From Nocardia sp. CNY236 (GTDB lineage: Bacteria; Actinomycetota; Actinomycetes; Mycobacteriales; Mycobacteriaceae): a stretch of 64,000 nt of DNA. Both the position numbers and the translations under genes were made by a program. Positions 19,818 to 29,682 of this stretch are shown piece after piece. Under the pieces are notes generated by a model. That model saw only the letters and a list, made by a program, of their open reading frames with translations. It was not told the DNA's origin and made no database searches. The stretch is from the NCBI RefSeq assembly GCF_000482385.1, contig NZ_AXVD01000015.1:122951-186950 (forward strand). The letters run 5' to 3'. The number at the start of each line of letters is the position of its first letter. Position 1 is the stretch's first letter.

Positions 19818-22800
19818 TCAGGCCTTGGTGAGCTCGACCCGGATACCACTGGCCAGGTCGATCGCCTCTGGGCCGGCCTTGCCGATGGTCAAACGGGTAG
19901 CGAGAATCTCGCCGGCAATCAGGTCACGATGGACTTCGGCCCACACTGCCCGATCCTGCGGCACCTGCAAAACGACCACGACACGATCGGAAACATCGAG
20001 CCCCGCGGCCTTGCGGGTCTGCTGCAAGTCCCGGATGAGATCGCGGGCCCAGCCTTCGGCCGCCAACTCTTCGGTGACCACCGAATTCAACACCACCAGG
20101 CCGGTATTGCCCGGCAGCGCCGCAGTCGACTCGGGTTCGGCGGCGACCAGACGCTGGGTGTATTCCTCTGGCAACAGGGCGATCCCAGCCGCAGTGACCA
20201 CGCCATCGGAGTTCTCCGACCACTGCCCGGCCTTGACCGCCTTGATCACCATCTGTACCTGTTTGCCGAGACGCGGACCTGCGGCACGGGCGTTGACCAC
20301 CAGCTCGAACCGACCGTGGATGTCCACATCGGTGGTCAGATCCACCTTCTTGACATTGACCTCATCGGCGATGATGTCGGTGAACGGCGCCAGCCGTTCG
20401 GCATCCACCGCGGCGATGGTGACCTCGGCCAGCGGTAGCCGCACGCGCAGATTCTGGGCCTTCCGCACGCTGAGCACCGTCGAACACACCATGCGCACCT
20501 CGTCCATGGCAGCAACCAGTTCCGGGTCGTGCGGCAGTTCGTCCTTCGCGGGCCACGACGTCGTATGCACCGATTCTCCACCGGTCAGCCCGCGCCAGAT
20601 CACCTCGGTGAGCAGCGGCAACAATGGCGCGGCCAATCTGGCAACCACGTCGAGCACAGTGTGCAGAGTGTCCACCGCATCCTGGTCTTCGTTCCAGAAT
20701 CGCGAGCGTGACCGACGTACATACCAATTGGTCAGCGCGTCGGCAAACGACCGCAGTTGCTCACAGGCTCCTGCGATATCGTAGGCCTGAAGTGCCTCGG
20801 TCATGACGTCCCTGGTCAAGGCCAACTTCGCCAGGATGTACCGGTCCAGGACATGGGGTGAATCCGTCCGCCACGTGCCGGGGCCGGCGGCGTACAGCTG
20901 CAGGAACGACCACGCATTCCACAACGGCCGCAACGCATGACCGATCCCTTCACGAATACCGCGTTCGGTCACGATGAGGTTCCCACCCCGTAGCACGGGT
21001 GAACTCATGAGAAACCATCGCATGGCGTCGGAACCGTCCCGGTCGAACACCTCGTTCACATCCGGATAGTTTCCCTTGGATTTGCTCATCTTCAGACCGT
21101 CTTCACCGAGGACGATCCCGTGCGCGGCAACCGTTTTGAACGCCGGACTGTCGAACAGAGCGGTTGCCAGCACATGCAGTGTGTAGAACCAGCCACGAGT
21201 CTGCCCGTTGTATTCGACGATGAAATCACCGGGAAAGTGGTCGTCGAACCGCTGCTTGTTCTCGAACGGATAGTGCACCTGGGCGAAGGGCATCGAACCG
21301 GACTCGAACCAACAGTCGAGCACCTCCGGCACCCTGCGCATAACCGACTTACCCGTCGGGTCATCGGGATTCGGCCGAGTGAGTTCATCGATCATCGGTC
21401 GATGCAGATCGGTCGGACGTACGCCGAAGTCACGCTGCAGCTCGTCCAGCGAGCCGTAGACGTCGACCCGCGGGTAGGCCGGATCATCGGACACCCACAC
21501 CGGAATCGGGCTGCCCCAATAGCGATTTCGGCTGATGTTCCAGTCTCTGGCTCCTTCCAGCCACTTTCCGAACTGACCATCGCGGATGTGTTCGGGAACC
21601 CAGGTGACCTGTTTGTTCAACTCCACCATCCGATCGCGGAAGGTGGAGACCGCGACGAACCAGGAGGGCACTGCGAGGTAGATCAGCGGCTGTCCGGAAC
21701 GCCAACTGTGCGGGTAGGAGTGCTCGATCGTCTCGTGCCGCAACAACTTTCCCGCGGTCTTGAGGTCCTTGATGATCACCGGATTGGCGTCGAACACCAT
21801 CAGACCTTCGTACGGCGGAACCATCGAGGTGAACTTTCCGCCGGCATCCAGCGGCTGCACCAGTTCGATGCCGTGACTCGCGGCCACCTCCATGTCCTCT
21901 TCACCGAAAGCCGGTGCCAGATGCACGATCCCAGTGCCGGAGTCGGTGGTGACATAGTCCGCGGTGAGTACCCGATGCGCGTTTGCATTGCCCAGGAAGA
22001 AGTCGAACGGCGGAGCGTAGGACAGACCGGACAGTTCGGAACCGGTGAATTCGCCGAGTACCTCCATCTCGGAACCGAACTCCCGCAGGTAGTGCGAGAC
22101 ACGTTCGGCAGCAAGAAGATACCGCTGTCCGCTGGTCACGCGTAGGTGTACATAGCGAATATCGGGATGCACCGCGATCGCCAAGTTGGATGGCAGCGTC
22201 CACGGTGTCGTGGTCCAGATCAGCGCGTTGGCGCCATCGAGTTCGTGCAAGCGATGATCGACAGGAATCCGCAATGGCATATCGACGGTTACCGCCGGGT
22301 CCTGCCGCATCTTATAGGCGTCGTCGAGGCGAGTCTCTTGATTCGACAACGGCGTCTGCTCGGACCAACTGTAGGGCAGTACTCGAAAACCTTGGTAGAT
22401 CAAGCCTTTGTCATAGAGCGACTTGAATGCCCACATCACCGATTCCATGAAATCGATGTCCAACGTCTTGTAGTCGTTGTCGAAGTCGACCCATCGGGCT
22501 TGGCGCGTCACATAGTCGCGCCATTCTCCGGTGTAACGCAGCACAGACGACTTGCAGGCCGCATTGAATTCTGCCAACCCCATCGAATCGATCTGTGATT
22601 TGTCCGTGATTCCGAGTTGTTTCTCGGCCTCGATTTCTGCCGGCAACCCATGACAGTCCCACCCGAATCGTCTTTCGACCCGCTTTCCCCGCATAGTTTG
22701 GAAACGCGGCACGACATCCTTGACATATCCGGTGAGCAAATGGCCGTAGTGCGGCAGACCATTGGCAAAAGGCGGGCCGTCGTAGAAGACGAACTCCGAT

Positions 22801-22949
22801 GCGCTGGACCGATTTTCGATGCTCGCACGAAATGTGTCGGCGACCGCCCACGCGTCGAGCACCCGGCGCTCCATCTCCGGGAACGAAGTTCCGTTCCCGC
22901 CGCTCAGATCGACGCGCGGATACGCGCTATTGCTGGAGGTCTTGTCCAT
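19818..22949 (-). CDS. ileS: Isoleucine--tRNA ligase
   Basis: A class I aminoacyl-tRNA synthetase of 1043 aa. The HIGH motif appears as PHYGHLL (about residues 65-71) and KMSKSKG at 620-626. The CP1 editing region ([13 protein letters not shown]) and a C-terminal tRNA-binding region are present. The length and sequence match the long IleS type seen in actinobacteria and eukaryote cytosol. ATG 22949 is preceded by the ribosome site GAGGAG, about 11 nt upstream, which is the element controlled by the T-box leader. The family is certain. Confidence 0.97.
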   Translation of the reverse strand: MDKTSSNSAYPRVDLSGGNGTSFPEMERRVLDAWAVADTFRASIENRSSASEFVFYDGPPFANGLPHYGHLLTGYVKDVVPRFQTMRGKRVERRFGWDCHGLPAEIEAEKQLGITDKSQIDSMGLAEFNAACKSSVLRYTGEWRDYVTRQARWVDFDNDYKTLDIDFMESVMWAFKSLYDKGLIYQGFRVLPYSWSEQTPLSNQETRLDDAYKMRQDPAVTVDMPLRIPVDHRLHELDGANALIWTTTPWTLPSNLAIAVHPDIRYVHLRVTSGQRYLLAAERVSHYLREFGSEMEVLGEFTGSELSGLSYAPPFDFFLGNANAHRVLTADYVTTDSGTGIVHLAPAFGEEDMEVAASHGIELVQPLDAGGKFTSMVPPYEGLMVFDANPVIIKDLKTAGKLLRHETIEHSYPHSWRSGQPLIYLAVPSWFVAVSTFRDRMVELNKQVTWVPEHIRDGQFGKWLEGARDWNISRNRYWGSPIPVWVSDDPAYPRVDVYGSLDELQRDFGVRPTDLHRPMIDELTRPNPDDPTGKSVMRRVPEVLDCWFESGSMPFAQVHYPFENKQRFDDHFPGDFIVEYNGQTRGWFYTLHVLATALFDSPAFKTVAAHGIVLGEDGLKMSKSKGNYPDVNEVFDRDGSDAMRWFLMSSPVLRGGNLIVTERGIREGIGHALRPLWNAWSFLQLYAAGPGTWRTDSPHVLDRYILAKLALTRDVMTEALQAYDIAGACEQLRSFADALTNWYVRRSRSRFWNEDQDAVDTLHTVLDVVARLAAPLLPLLTEVIWRGLTGGESVHTTSWPAKDELPHDPELVAAMDEVRMVCSTVLSVRKAQNLRVRLPLAEVTIAAVDAERLAPFTDIIADEVNVKKVDLTTDVDIHGRFELVVNARAAGPRLGKQVQMVIKAVKAGQWSENSDGVVTAAGIALLPEEYTQRLVAAEPESTAALPGNTGLVVLNSVVTEELAAEGWARDLIRDLQQTRKAAGLDVSDRVVVVLQVPQDRAVWAEVHRDLIAGEILATRLTIGKAGPEAIDLASGIRVELTKA

Positions 22950-22956
22950 CGTGGGT

Positions 22957-23168
22957 ACGTCTCCTCGTGCCGTGTCCGTCCTGACACGGGGACGACGACG
23001 ACGCCGGTGCGCCGAAACCGCGGTACCACCCCGCTTGTCCGGCGTAGCGAAACGACACCGGACCACTCGTTGTTCGAGCTGTGACGGGCTCATCCCGTTC
23101 GGTTCTACTGAGCGCGCCGCGCCGTTCTTCCGAAGGCTCCCCGGTGATAGCCGGATCCACACCGCTTT
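22957..23168 (-). promoter_or_regulatory. T-box riboswitch (translational, ileS type)
   Basis: On the minus strand the leader carries GGCTATCACCGGGGAGCC, an ultrashort Stem I with the specifier AUC (Ile) at 23148-23146. The T-box core GGGGTGGTACCGCGG follows at 23033-23019, whose UGGU can pair with the ACCA end of uncharged tRNA-Ile. Next is a perfect 7-bp hairpin CCGTGTC/GACACGG (22990-22971) just before the GAGGAG ribosome site. No terminator is seen, so the switch likely exposes or hides the ribosome site. This matches the actinobacterial ileS T-box class. Confidence 0.9.
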
Positions 23169-23175
23169 CACTCCG

Positions 23176-23181
23176 ATTCTA
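23176..23181 (-). promoter_or_regulatory. Candidate -10 element of the ileS T-box transcript
   Basis: TAGAAT on the minus strand lies about 7-8 nt before the expected 5' end of the T-box leader. No convincing -35 hexamer is at 16-18 bp. A TTGACC is too close, 8 bp upstream. Confidence 0.45.
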
Positions 23182-23264
23182 GCCAGAGCGGTCAACGGGG
23201 ATTACACGGCCGGCCCCGCGTTCGACCGGCATCGTCACCGGCGGGGGTTATCCGTGGATTGTCG

Positions 23265-23471
23265 TCAACGGGGCTTGTGCCCGGACGGCGGGGATTCGTT
23301 GTCGGGTCTGCGTACAGATAGGGCACTCACCAGCAACAGCGCCGCTCCGACGCTGCAGACCACGATGCACCCCCAGGCCCAGATCATGGCTCCCGTTACC
23401 AACGCAGCAATGAGCAGCGCACAACCGATCGCTGCAAGAACAAGTGTCACGACGAGCACATTGGCCCCCAA
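23265..23471 (-). CDS. Small two-helix membrane protein (Rv2144c-like position)
   Basis: A 68-aa protein with two hydrophobic helices (VLVVTLVLAAIGCALLIAAL and MIWAWGCIVVCSVGAALLLV) and a short basic, Pro-rich tail. It lies between wag31 and ileS, the position of the small membrane protein Rv2144c in M. tuberculosis. Function is unknown; proximity to Wag31 suggests a polar-growth or envelope link, which is inference. The start may be TTG 23471 or GTG 23459, the latter with a G-run as ribosome site. Confidence 0.65.
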   Translation of the reverse strand: MGANVLVVTLVLAAIGCALLIAALVTGAMIWAWGCIVVCSVGAALLLVSALSVRRPDNESPPSGHKPR

Positions 23472-23535
23472 GACATGCCATACGGCTCGACATTTCCTCT
23501 ACGTGGACTACGTACTCCTTGCGCAACGACCGGCG

Positions 23536-24390
23536 CTACTTACCGCCCTTCGCGAACGAGGCGGGCGCCAAGTTGTCTGCTGTGGTGGTGGAGTCGGCAA
23601 ACGCCTCGCCACCATCGACCGGCACCGCCGAGCCGCGATTCTCCAGCTCCTCCAACTGGGATTCCAAGTAGGACTTCAATCGCACCCGATATTCCCGCTC
23701 GAACGTTTTGAGCTGCTCGATCCGGCCTTCCAGCACACCACGCTGCTGGGTGATGGTGGCCATGATCTCGGTGTGCTTGCGCTCAGCGTCGGCCTGCAAC
23801 GCATCGGCCTTTTCCTTGGCCTGACGCAACTGAGTGTCCGAGCGGGTCTGCGCGTCCGACAGCATCGCATCCGACTTCTGCCGCGCATCGGCGATCATCG
23901 CCTCCGACCGGGTACGCGCATCACCGACCAGCCGCTCGGAGTTCGACCGAGCATTCGACAGCAGACTCTCCGCCTCGGCCTTCGCGTCGCTGGTCAGCCG
24001 ATCGGCCATCTCCTGAGCGAGGCTGAGCACCTTCGTCGCGTGCAGATTGGCATCTGCCGTGGGACCATCGATGGCTGCCGGCGCCGATGGAGGCGGGACA
24101 GGCGGCGAGACCGGGACCGGGGGTTTGACCGGCTCCGGTGGCGGAGCCTGCGGAGCCGGCGCCTTCGCAGTGCTCACCGCTGCCGCCCCACGGCTGCTCT
24201 TCGCATCGGCCAATTCGGTGTCGAGCTCGGCAACCCGCTGACGCAGATCAGCGTTCTCCTCGATCAGACGCGAGAGCTCCTGCTCCACGAGATCCAGGAA
24301 GGCGTCCACTTCGTCCTCGTTATAGCCGCGCTTCCCGATCGGCGGTTTGCTGAACGCGACGTTGTGCACATCGGCTGGGGTCAGCGGCAT
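23536..24390 (-). CDS. wag31: Cell-pole scaffold DivIVA/Wag31
   Basis: A 284-aa cytoplasmic coiled-coil protein that marks poles and septa and directs tip growth. The conserved N-terminal DivIVA domain begins [20 protein letters not shown] and contains [18 protein letters not shown] long Pro/Val/Ala linker (about residues 75-110) separates it from a second coiled coil rich in Ala, Arg and Glu (about 115-250), ending in a polar tail. In mycobacteria Wag31 is phosphorylated by PknA/PknB. It is encoded downstream of yggT and sepF, as in other mycolata. Confidence 0.95.
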   Translation of the reverse strand: MPLTPADVHNVAFSKPPIGKRGYNEDEVDAFLDLVEQELSRLIEENADLRQRVAELDTELADAKSSRGAAAVSTAKAPAPQAPPPEPVKPPVPVSPPVPPPSAPAAIDGPTADANLHATKVLSLAQEMADRLTSDAKAEAESLLSNARSNSERLVGDARTRSEAMIADARQKSDAMLSDAQTRSDTQLRQAKEKADALQADAERKHTEIMATITQQRGVLEGRIEQLKTFEREYRVRLKSYLESQLEELENRGSAVPVDGGEAFADSTTTADNLAPASFAKGGK

Positions 24391-24450
24391 GGAAGGATCC
24401 CTTCACGCGTCTTTTGGAGATCTAGCGAGCTGTCTTCTCGGCCCATTCTG

Positions 24451-24753
24451 TCACACCACGGCGACGGGTTGCCCGAGTCTCTGTACAACCGACATCAGGA
24501 TGAAGACGATGAAAAGCAGGACCATTATCGACAGATCCAGCCGAATTCCTCCCAGCGACACCGGAGGTATCAACCGCCTCAAGAGTTTCACCGGAGGATC
24601 GGTGATCGTGAAGATCACCTCCAAGATGATCACCAGAACGCCCCGAGGACGCCAGTCTCGGGCAAAGCTACGGATGAACTCGACAAACACCCGGCTGATC
24701 AGCAACAGCCAGAAGATGAACAGTACGAAGTACAGCACCGCGAACAAGGCCAC
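24451..24753 (-). CDS. yggT: YggT-family membrane protein
   Basis: A 100-aa protein with two TM helices flanking the conserved cytoplasmic loop RSFARDWRPRG and the signature TDPPVKLLRRLIPP. GTG 24753 gives a length close to the mycobacterial homologue Rv2146c (96 aa) and begins right at the first helix. The gene sits between sepF and wag31 and is coexpressed with them. The molecular role is unknown; homologues elsewhere are linked to division, shape or osmotic stress. Confidence 0.9.
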   Translation of the reverse strand: MALFAVLYFVLFIFWLLLISRVFVEFIRSFARDWRPRGVLVIILEVIFTITDPPVKLLRRLIPPVSLGGIRLDLSIMVLLFIVFILMSVVQRLGQPVAVV

Positions 24754-24842
24754 GACTTCACTCTGCCGGAAAAATCGCGGTGTGCAAAATGATCGTGTCA
24801 CACCAGCGGCCGCCGGTCTGCCCCACCCCCCAGATCACGACT

Positions 24843-25616
24843 CTATTTCTGGTTATAGAAGCCGGTTTCCGCGATGCGTCTGCGTTCCTCGGCCGATACA
24901 TCGACATCGGCCGGTGAGAGGAGGAACACCTTCGTTGCAACCTTGTCGAACGACCCACGCAGGGCGAACGCGAGCCCCGCAGCGAAGTCGACCAGTCGCT
25001 TGGCATCGGCGTTGCTCAGATCGACCAGGTCCATGATCACCGGGTTGCCCTCACGGAAGCGTTCGCCGATGATTCGAGCCTCGCTGTAGTCCCGCGGGCG
25101 CAGCGTGGTGATCTTGGACAAGGGGCCTCCGTCCTCGAAGATCCCGGGCCGCCGCACCGGTGCGGGCTCGGGACGCATGCGCTCCTCCAGCCTGCGCTCC
25201 TCGGCGTCGGGATCGACGGCGAGCGCACCGCGGGTAGCGCCACGCAGCGTCGGCGCACTCCCGCTGGCGCGGAACCGCCCCGACGGAGCGGAGTCGATCC
25301 GTGTGGGTCGGCGCGAGGTCTCGTAGCGGTCGGCGCCATAGTGCGTGTCGGCGTACTCGTCGCGCCGCGACACCGAATAACCCGCCTTGTACGGCGACGT
25401 GTAGGCCGGCTCGGAATAGTCGGCATCGAAGCGGTCCGAAGTGTACCGCTCCTCCCCGTAGCGGTCGACATATCCGTCTCGGTCGGAGTAGTCACGGGGC
25501 CGGCGGGCGCCGCGCTCGTCCATACCCCGAGGGGCGCGATCGTCGACATAGTCGTCCTCGTAGTCATCGAGCGGAACCATGCCGAAGTACGCCTTGAACT
25601 TGTGCAGCGTGCTCAT
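24843..25616 (-). CDS. sepF: Cell-division protein SepF
   Basis: A 257-aa protein that anchors FtsZ to the membrane and shapes the Z-ring. The N-terminal amphipathic start [20 protein letters not shown] is the membrane-binding helix. A long, charged, Tyr/Asp/Arg-rich linker (about residues 20-165) follows, then the conserved beta-rich SepF core ([40 protein letters not shown]), which binds the FtsZ C-terminus. The ribosome site AAGGAAGG precedes ATG 25616. Confidence 0.95.
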   Translation of the reverse strand: MSTLHKFKAYFGMVPLDDYEDDYVDDRAPRGMDERGARRPRDYSDRDGYVDRYGEERYTSDRFDADYSEPAYTSPYKAGYSVSRRDEYADTHYGADRYETSRRPTRIDSAPSGRFRASGSAPTLRGATRGALAVDPDAEERRLEERMRPEPAPVRRPGIFEDGGPLSKITTLRPRDYSEARIIGERFREGNPVIMDLVDLSNADAKRLVDFAAGLAFALRGSFDKVATKVFLLSPADVDVSAEERRRIAETGFYNQK

Positions 25617-25720
25617 TGGTCGACCTTCCTTCGGCCCCGGTGGCGGCCGGGTGTTGAAGTCTTGCTCAGCCCTCGTCAGCCCCCAGCATATGTGTCGAAT
25701 GTGACTGATGAGGTTCTTTG

Positions 25721-26467
25721 CTACTCCGAGGTTATCGGCCGAGCGCCCATCAGGGCGGTACCGACACGCACAAGCGTGGAACCGTGCGTGATCGCTGCCT
25801 CCAGATCTGCAGACATTCCAGTAGACAGCTCCGCCGCGCCCGGATACTCGGCACGCAGCCGAGTGTGGATCGCTGCGAGACGGGCGAAGGCGGCCTCGGC
25901 ATGCGACTGCAGCGGCGGAATCGCCATCAGCCCCGACAGGCGCAATCCGGGCGCCCGGGCCGTCCGGTCGGCCAGAACAGCGAGGTCATCTGCAGCAACG
26001 CCCCCACGAGCAGGATCTCCATCCACACTCACCTGCAGCAGTACCCGGATCGGTTCGGTACGTTCTCCGGCGTCCAGTGCGGCCCGCGCGCCGGTGTCGA
26101 GGGCAGCTACCAGACGCTCGCTGTCGACCGAGTGCACCGCATGCGCCCAGCGAGCTACACTCCGTGCTTTGTTGCGCTGCAGTCGTCCGATCATGTGCCA
26201 TCCGATACCCGGGTACGCGGCGGCGTGCAGTGTCGCCACCTTGTCAGCGGCCTCTTGCGCCCGCGATTCGCCGAACTGCCGCCGCCCGAGTCGATACAAC
26301 GCCGCCACGTCGGAGGCAGGAAAGAACTTCGTCACCGGCAGTAGCCGCACCGATTCCGGCGCTCGGCCCGCAACGCGACATGCCGCATCGATCCGCGCGA
26401 GCAGGCTTGCCAAGTTGCCGGACAACTCGGCCGTTCTCGCCGGGGCGGACTCGCGCTGCTCGTTCAT
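25721..26467 (-). CDS. yggS: PLP homeostasis protein, YggS/PROSC family
   Basis: A 248-aa type III fold PLP-binding protein involved in pyridoxal-phosphate homeostasis. The PLP lysine is in [10 protein letters not shown] (near residue 48), followed by FGESRAQEA and [12 protein letters not shown]. The C-terminal phosphate-binding [21 protein letters not shown] is typical. It overlaps pgeF by 4 nt and continues the ftsZ-pgeF-yggS-sepF order common in Gram-positive bacteria. Confidence 0.93.
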   Translation of the reverse strand: MNEQRESAPARTAELSGNLASLLARIDAACRVAGRAPESVRLLPVTKFFPASDVAALYRLGRRQFGESRAQEAADKVATLHAAAYPGIGWHMIGRLQRNKARSVARWAHAVHSVDSERLVAALDTGARAALDAGERTEPIRVLLQVSVDGDPARGGVAADDLAVLADRTARAPGLRLSGLMAIPPLQSHAEAAFARLAAIHTRLRAEYPGAAELSTGMSADLEAAITHGSTLVRVGTALMGARPITSE

Positions 26468-27192
26468 CGCGAGACCGCCTTCCAGATCACCCCACCGAGC
26501 CGGCCCGTCGGCGCTGCACGGCGGTGGCTGAACAATGCACGGTCCTCGATGGTGCAGCGCGGGTCCACGGCAACCGCGGCAACGCCCGCTTCGGTGAGTT
26601 GCCGGGCGATGCCCGCACGCAGGTCCAGTCCGGGAGTCCCTCGAATCGTCACGGTCGCGCTGCCGGGCAGATCCGCCTCGACCTCGTCGCGCATCGCGGC
26701 TGGTACCTCGTATTGCCGGCCGGACGCGGCCGGCCCGAGGAAAGCGCCGATTCGGCCGAGGCTCGCCCCGACCGAGACCATGGCCGTCAGTACGCGCGGC
26801 ACGATCCCGATGCGCGCGCCCACCCGTCCCGCATGGACCGCGGCGATCACGCCCGCTTGGTCATCGGACAGCAGAATCGGCACACAATCGGCGGTGAGCA
26901 CGACGAGCGCGAGGTCGGAGACGGTTGTCACGACCGCGTCGGTGGCGGGGACCGGGTGCGAGCGAGGGCCGTCGACGATCTCCACGGTGCGGCCGTGGAT
27001 CTGCTCCATCCACACCAAGCGCTCGGCCGGCAAGCCGATCTTCTCGGCCAGCCGCCGACGGTTTCGCCGCACCTTCGCCGGATCGTCACCGACGTGGTCG
27101 GCGAGATTGAAACTTTCGTAGGGCGGCTGCGAGTAACCCCCGGATCTGGTCGTGACAACCCGTCGAACGGTCGTGGCCGGCGCGCTGGTCAT
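26464..27192 (-). CDS. pgeF: Peptidoglycan editing factor / purine nucleoside phosphorylase-like, YfiH family
   Basis: A 242-aa member of the YfiH (DUF152, laccase-domain) family. The metal-binding residues are in QIHGR, VVLTADCVPILL and AVHAGRVGA. Homologues act on purine nucleosides in vitro, and E. coli PgeF edits misincorporated amino acids in peptidoglycan precursors. Location directly after ftsZ fits a cell-wall role. It overlaps yggS by 4 nt. Function is inferred from family only. Confidence 0.9.
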   Translation of the reverse strand: MTSAPATTVRRVVTTRSGGYSQPPYESFNLADHVGDDPAKVRRNRRRLAEKIGLPAERLVWMEQIHGRTVEIVDGPRSHPVPATDAVVTTVSDLALVVLTADCVPILLSDDQAGVIAAVHAGRVGARIGIVPRVLTAMVSVGASLGRIGAFLGPAASGRQYEVPAAMRDEVEADLPGSATVTIRGTPGLDLRAGIARQLTEAGVAAVAVDPRCTIEDRALFSHRRAAPTGRLGGVIWKAVSR

Positions 27193-27284
27193 GACAACGA
27201 GCCTAACGGCGCTCGATCCAGGCCGGCGAACTGTCCCGGCCCACGTCGACCTCGCCGGCGACGCGGCGGAACTCGATCGAGCCG

Positions 27285-28604
27285 CTACCCCCTGCGCATG
27301 AACGAGGGAACATCCACGTCGTCGTCGTCATCGCCCTCCGACGAGCCGAGGGACGCCCTGGGATTCGGCGCCGGCGGCTCGACCGGTGTGCGCTGCCGCT
27401 CGGTGGGCCGATAGCCGGGCAACGCGCTGCGTCCAGACGCGCTCGGTGCACTGTCACCGGCACGCGCCGGCATCTCGCCGACCCGGCCCTGCCCGATCTC
27501 GCCAACTCGGCCGTGCCCGATCTCCCCAACTCGGCCGTGCCCGATCTCGCCGACCCGACCCTGCCCGATCTCGCCGACCCGACCCTGCCCGATCTCCCCG
27601 GCACGCGCCGAGCCGATGTTCACCCGCCCAGTGGTGTCGAACGTGCGCCGGGCCGGCCCGCCTCCATCGAAGCCCGCGGCGATCACGGTGACGCGCACCT
27701 CGTCGCCGAGGGAGTCGTCGATCACGGTGCCGAAGATGATGTTGGCCTCGATATGCGCGGCCTCTTGTACCAGTGAGGCCGCCTCGTTGATCTCGAACAG
27801 ACCCAGGTCCGACCCACCCGCAATCGACAACAACACCCCGTGCGCGCCGTCCATGGACGCCTCGAGCAGCGGTGAATTGATCGCCGCCTCGGCCGCTTTC
27901 ACCGAGCGCCCCTCACCGCGCGAAGAACCGATGCCCATCAGCGCGCTACCTGCCCCGGACATCACGCTCTTGACATCTGCAAAGTCGACATTGATCAAAC
28001 CGGGGGTCGTGATCAGGTCCGTGATGCCCTGGACACCGTTGAGTAGCACCTCGTCCGCCGACCGGAACGCATCCATCAAGCTCACCGCGGCATCACCGAG
28101 TTGCAGCAGTCGGTCGTTAGGGATCACGATGAGCGTGTCGCACGACTCTCGAAGCAGATTGATGCCGACTTCGGCCTGATTGCCGCGACGCTTGCCTTCG
28201 AACGAGAACGGGCGCGTGACCACGCCGATCGTGAGCGCGCCGAGCTTGCGGGCGATCTGCGCGACAACCGGAGCGCCACCCGTACCGGTGCCGCCACCCT
28301 CGCCGGCGGTCACGAAGACCATGTCGGCGCCCTTGAGCACTTCTTCGATTTCGTCTTTGTGATCCTCGGCGGCCTTGCGACCGACCTCGGGGTCCGCACC
28401 CGCTCCCAGACCACGGGTCAGCTCACGGCCGACGTCGAGTTTGACGTCGGCATCACTCATCAACAGCGCCTGTGCGTCGGTGTTGACTGCGATGAACTCG
28501 ACACCTTTGAGTCCTTGCTCGATCATCCGGTTGACGGCATTCACACCGCCGCCGCCGATACCGACGACCTTGATCACCGCAAGGTAGTTGTGCGGGGGCG
28601 TCAT
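27285..28604 (-). CDS. ftsZ: Cell-division GTPase FtsZ with octapeptide-repeat linker
   Basis: The 439-aa tubulin-like GTPase that forms the Z-ring. The GTP-binding motif is [15 protein letters not shown], the N-terminal [13 protein letters not shown] binds nucleotide, and the T7 synergy loop includes [11 protein letters not shown]. The C-terminal peptide [11 protein letters not shown] should bind SepF and FtsW. The linker between globular domain and tail (about residues 334-378) is made of about six [16 protein letters not shown] octads from a perfect 24-bp DNA period, unlike the linkers I recall from mycobacteria. The ribosome site AAGGAAGG precedes ATG 28604. Confidence 0.97.
   Translation of the reverse strand: MTPPHNYLAVIKVVGIGGGGVNAVNRMIEQGLKGVEFIAVNTDAQALLMSDADVKLDVGRELTRGLGAGADPEVGRKAAEDHKDEIEEVLKGADMVFVTAGEGGGTGTGGAPVVAQIARKLGALTIGVVTRPFSFEGKRRGNQAEVGINLLRESCDTLIVIPNDRLLQLGDAAVSLMDAFRSADEVLLNGVQGITDLITTPGLINVDFADVKSVMSGAGSALMGIGSSRGEGRSVKAAEAAINSPLLEASMDGAHGVLLSIAGGSDLGLFEINEAASLVQEAAHIEANIIFGTVIDDSLGDEVRVTVIAAGFDGGGPARRTFDTTGRVNIGSARAGEIGQGRVGEIGQGRVGEIGHGRVGEIGHGRVGEIGQGRVGEMPARAGDSAPSASGRSALPGYRPTERQRTPVEPPAPNPRASLGSSEGDDDDDVDVPSFMRRG
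27471..27602 (-). repeat. 24-bp tandem repeat in the ftsZ linker
   Basis: The motif ATCTC starting each unit recurs at 27472, 27496, 27520, 27544, 27568 and 27592, an exact 24-bp period. It keeps frame and encodes GEIG(Q/H)GRV octads. Units differ by only a few bases, suggesting recent expansion. Confidence 0.9.
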
Positions 28605-28953
28605 GGGCTCTCGCCTTCCTTCGATCTAAGCGTGTCGTTTCCGGATCCTCGACACACCGTGCGTCGACCCGTTCCGGGGTCGGGTCGCTGCCGAAAGCGA
28701 ACCACGGCCCGGGTCCAAACCCTAAAGCTCAACCATAGGGTCAGCGATATGTCAAGTATCCGACTGGTGCGGAACGGTATTCGCAGCCGCCGCGATACGC
28801 GCGCAGGCGCGCCGAAGCCAGGGTCAGAAACTTGCCCAACCCCGCCTGCCTCGCCACTCCACACGTCATACGGTGAACGGTTGCCCCGACCCCTACTCGA
28901 CGACGGACCTACTGCCGGACCGACGAGAATTTCTTGGGCGTACCGGGTCGGAA
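28605..28953 (-). promoter_or_regulatory. ftsQ-ftsZ intergenic region, probable ftsZ promoter
   Basis: A 349-bp gap with no credible gene. On the minus strand it holds a TTGACA -35-like hexamer (28755-28750) and an inverted repeat ACCCTA/TAGGGT (28719-28724 and 28736-28741) about 120-140 bp before the ftsZ start. A matching -10 is not clear. A separate ftsZ promoter is expected here. Confidence 0.5.
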
Positions 28954-29676
28954 TCACTTTACCGTGACCAGATTTGGGCTCGAAACATCGAATACTGTTC
29001 CCGGGCGCGTCAACAACGGCAACACGACCGCCGACTTGCGCTCGGTGTCGTCGGCCCCGCCCCACAATACCGTACGACCATCTTTCAGGCTCAAGGACAC
29101 GTCCGAAATGGACCGCGCCACAACTTCGTCCACCTGGAGGGCCAGCGCGGCCGGCATGGCTGCGACGATCGAGACCGCGGCCCGGGTCACCGGATCCGCG
29201 CTGTGCGGGTGCTCGGTGATCAACTTCGGCACCCCGATCGGCGCCTGCTCGACGGCAAATTCCACGCTCTGCGCATCCAGCAGATGCGCGCCGTGCCGAC
29301 TGTCGTAGAACAGTACCGGGACACGCTCGACGAGCGTCACACGAACAGTGAACGGAAACACCCGCTGTACTCGCACCGTGTGCACCTTGGGGAGGCCGGC
29401 CACCCGCCGCTCGGCAGCCGCGGTGTCGATGCGCAGCATCGAACGTCCCGAAGGGATGGCCAACAACTCCCGGATCTGCTGTTCGGATACCGTTGCCGCA
29501 CCATCGATCTGCACCGAGCGCACCGACACCACCGGGGTGAACCATGCCAGGGCACCGGCTCCGAGCAGCGCGGCGACGACGAGCAGCACCCCGAGCCGAA
29601 TTCGGCTCCGTCCCAGCCCACCGGACCGACCGTTCGCACGGCGCCGGTCCCCGCGCACCCCTGCCACCCCGCGCAC
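28954..29676 (-). CDS. ftsQ: Cell-division protein FtsQ
   Basis: A 240-aa bitopic divisome protein linking FtsB/L and FtsI/W in the periplasmic space. It has a basic cytoplasmic tail, one TM helix (IRLGVLLVVAALLGAGALAW, about residues 26-45), a POTRA domain starting SVRSVQIDGAATVSEQQIR, and the FtsQ domain with VERVPVLFYDSRHGAHLLDA. GTG 29676 lies 6 nt after the murC stop, consistent with an operon. It ends at VTVK just before the ftsZ promoter region. Confidence 0.93.
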   Translation of the reverse strand: MRGVAGVRGDRRRANGRSGGLGRSRIRLGVLLVVAALLGAGALAWFTPVVSVRSVQIDGAATVSEQQIRELLAIPSGRSMLRIDTAAAERRVAGLPKVHTVRVQRVFPFTVRVTLVERVPVLFYDSRHGAHLLDAQSVEFAVEQAPIGVPKLITEHPHSADPVTRAAVSIVAAMPAALALQVDEVVARSISDVSLSLKDGRTVLWGGADDTERKSAVVLPLLTRPGTVFDVSSPNLVTVK

Positions 29677-29682
29677 GGCGGA

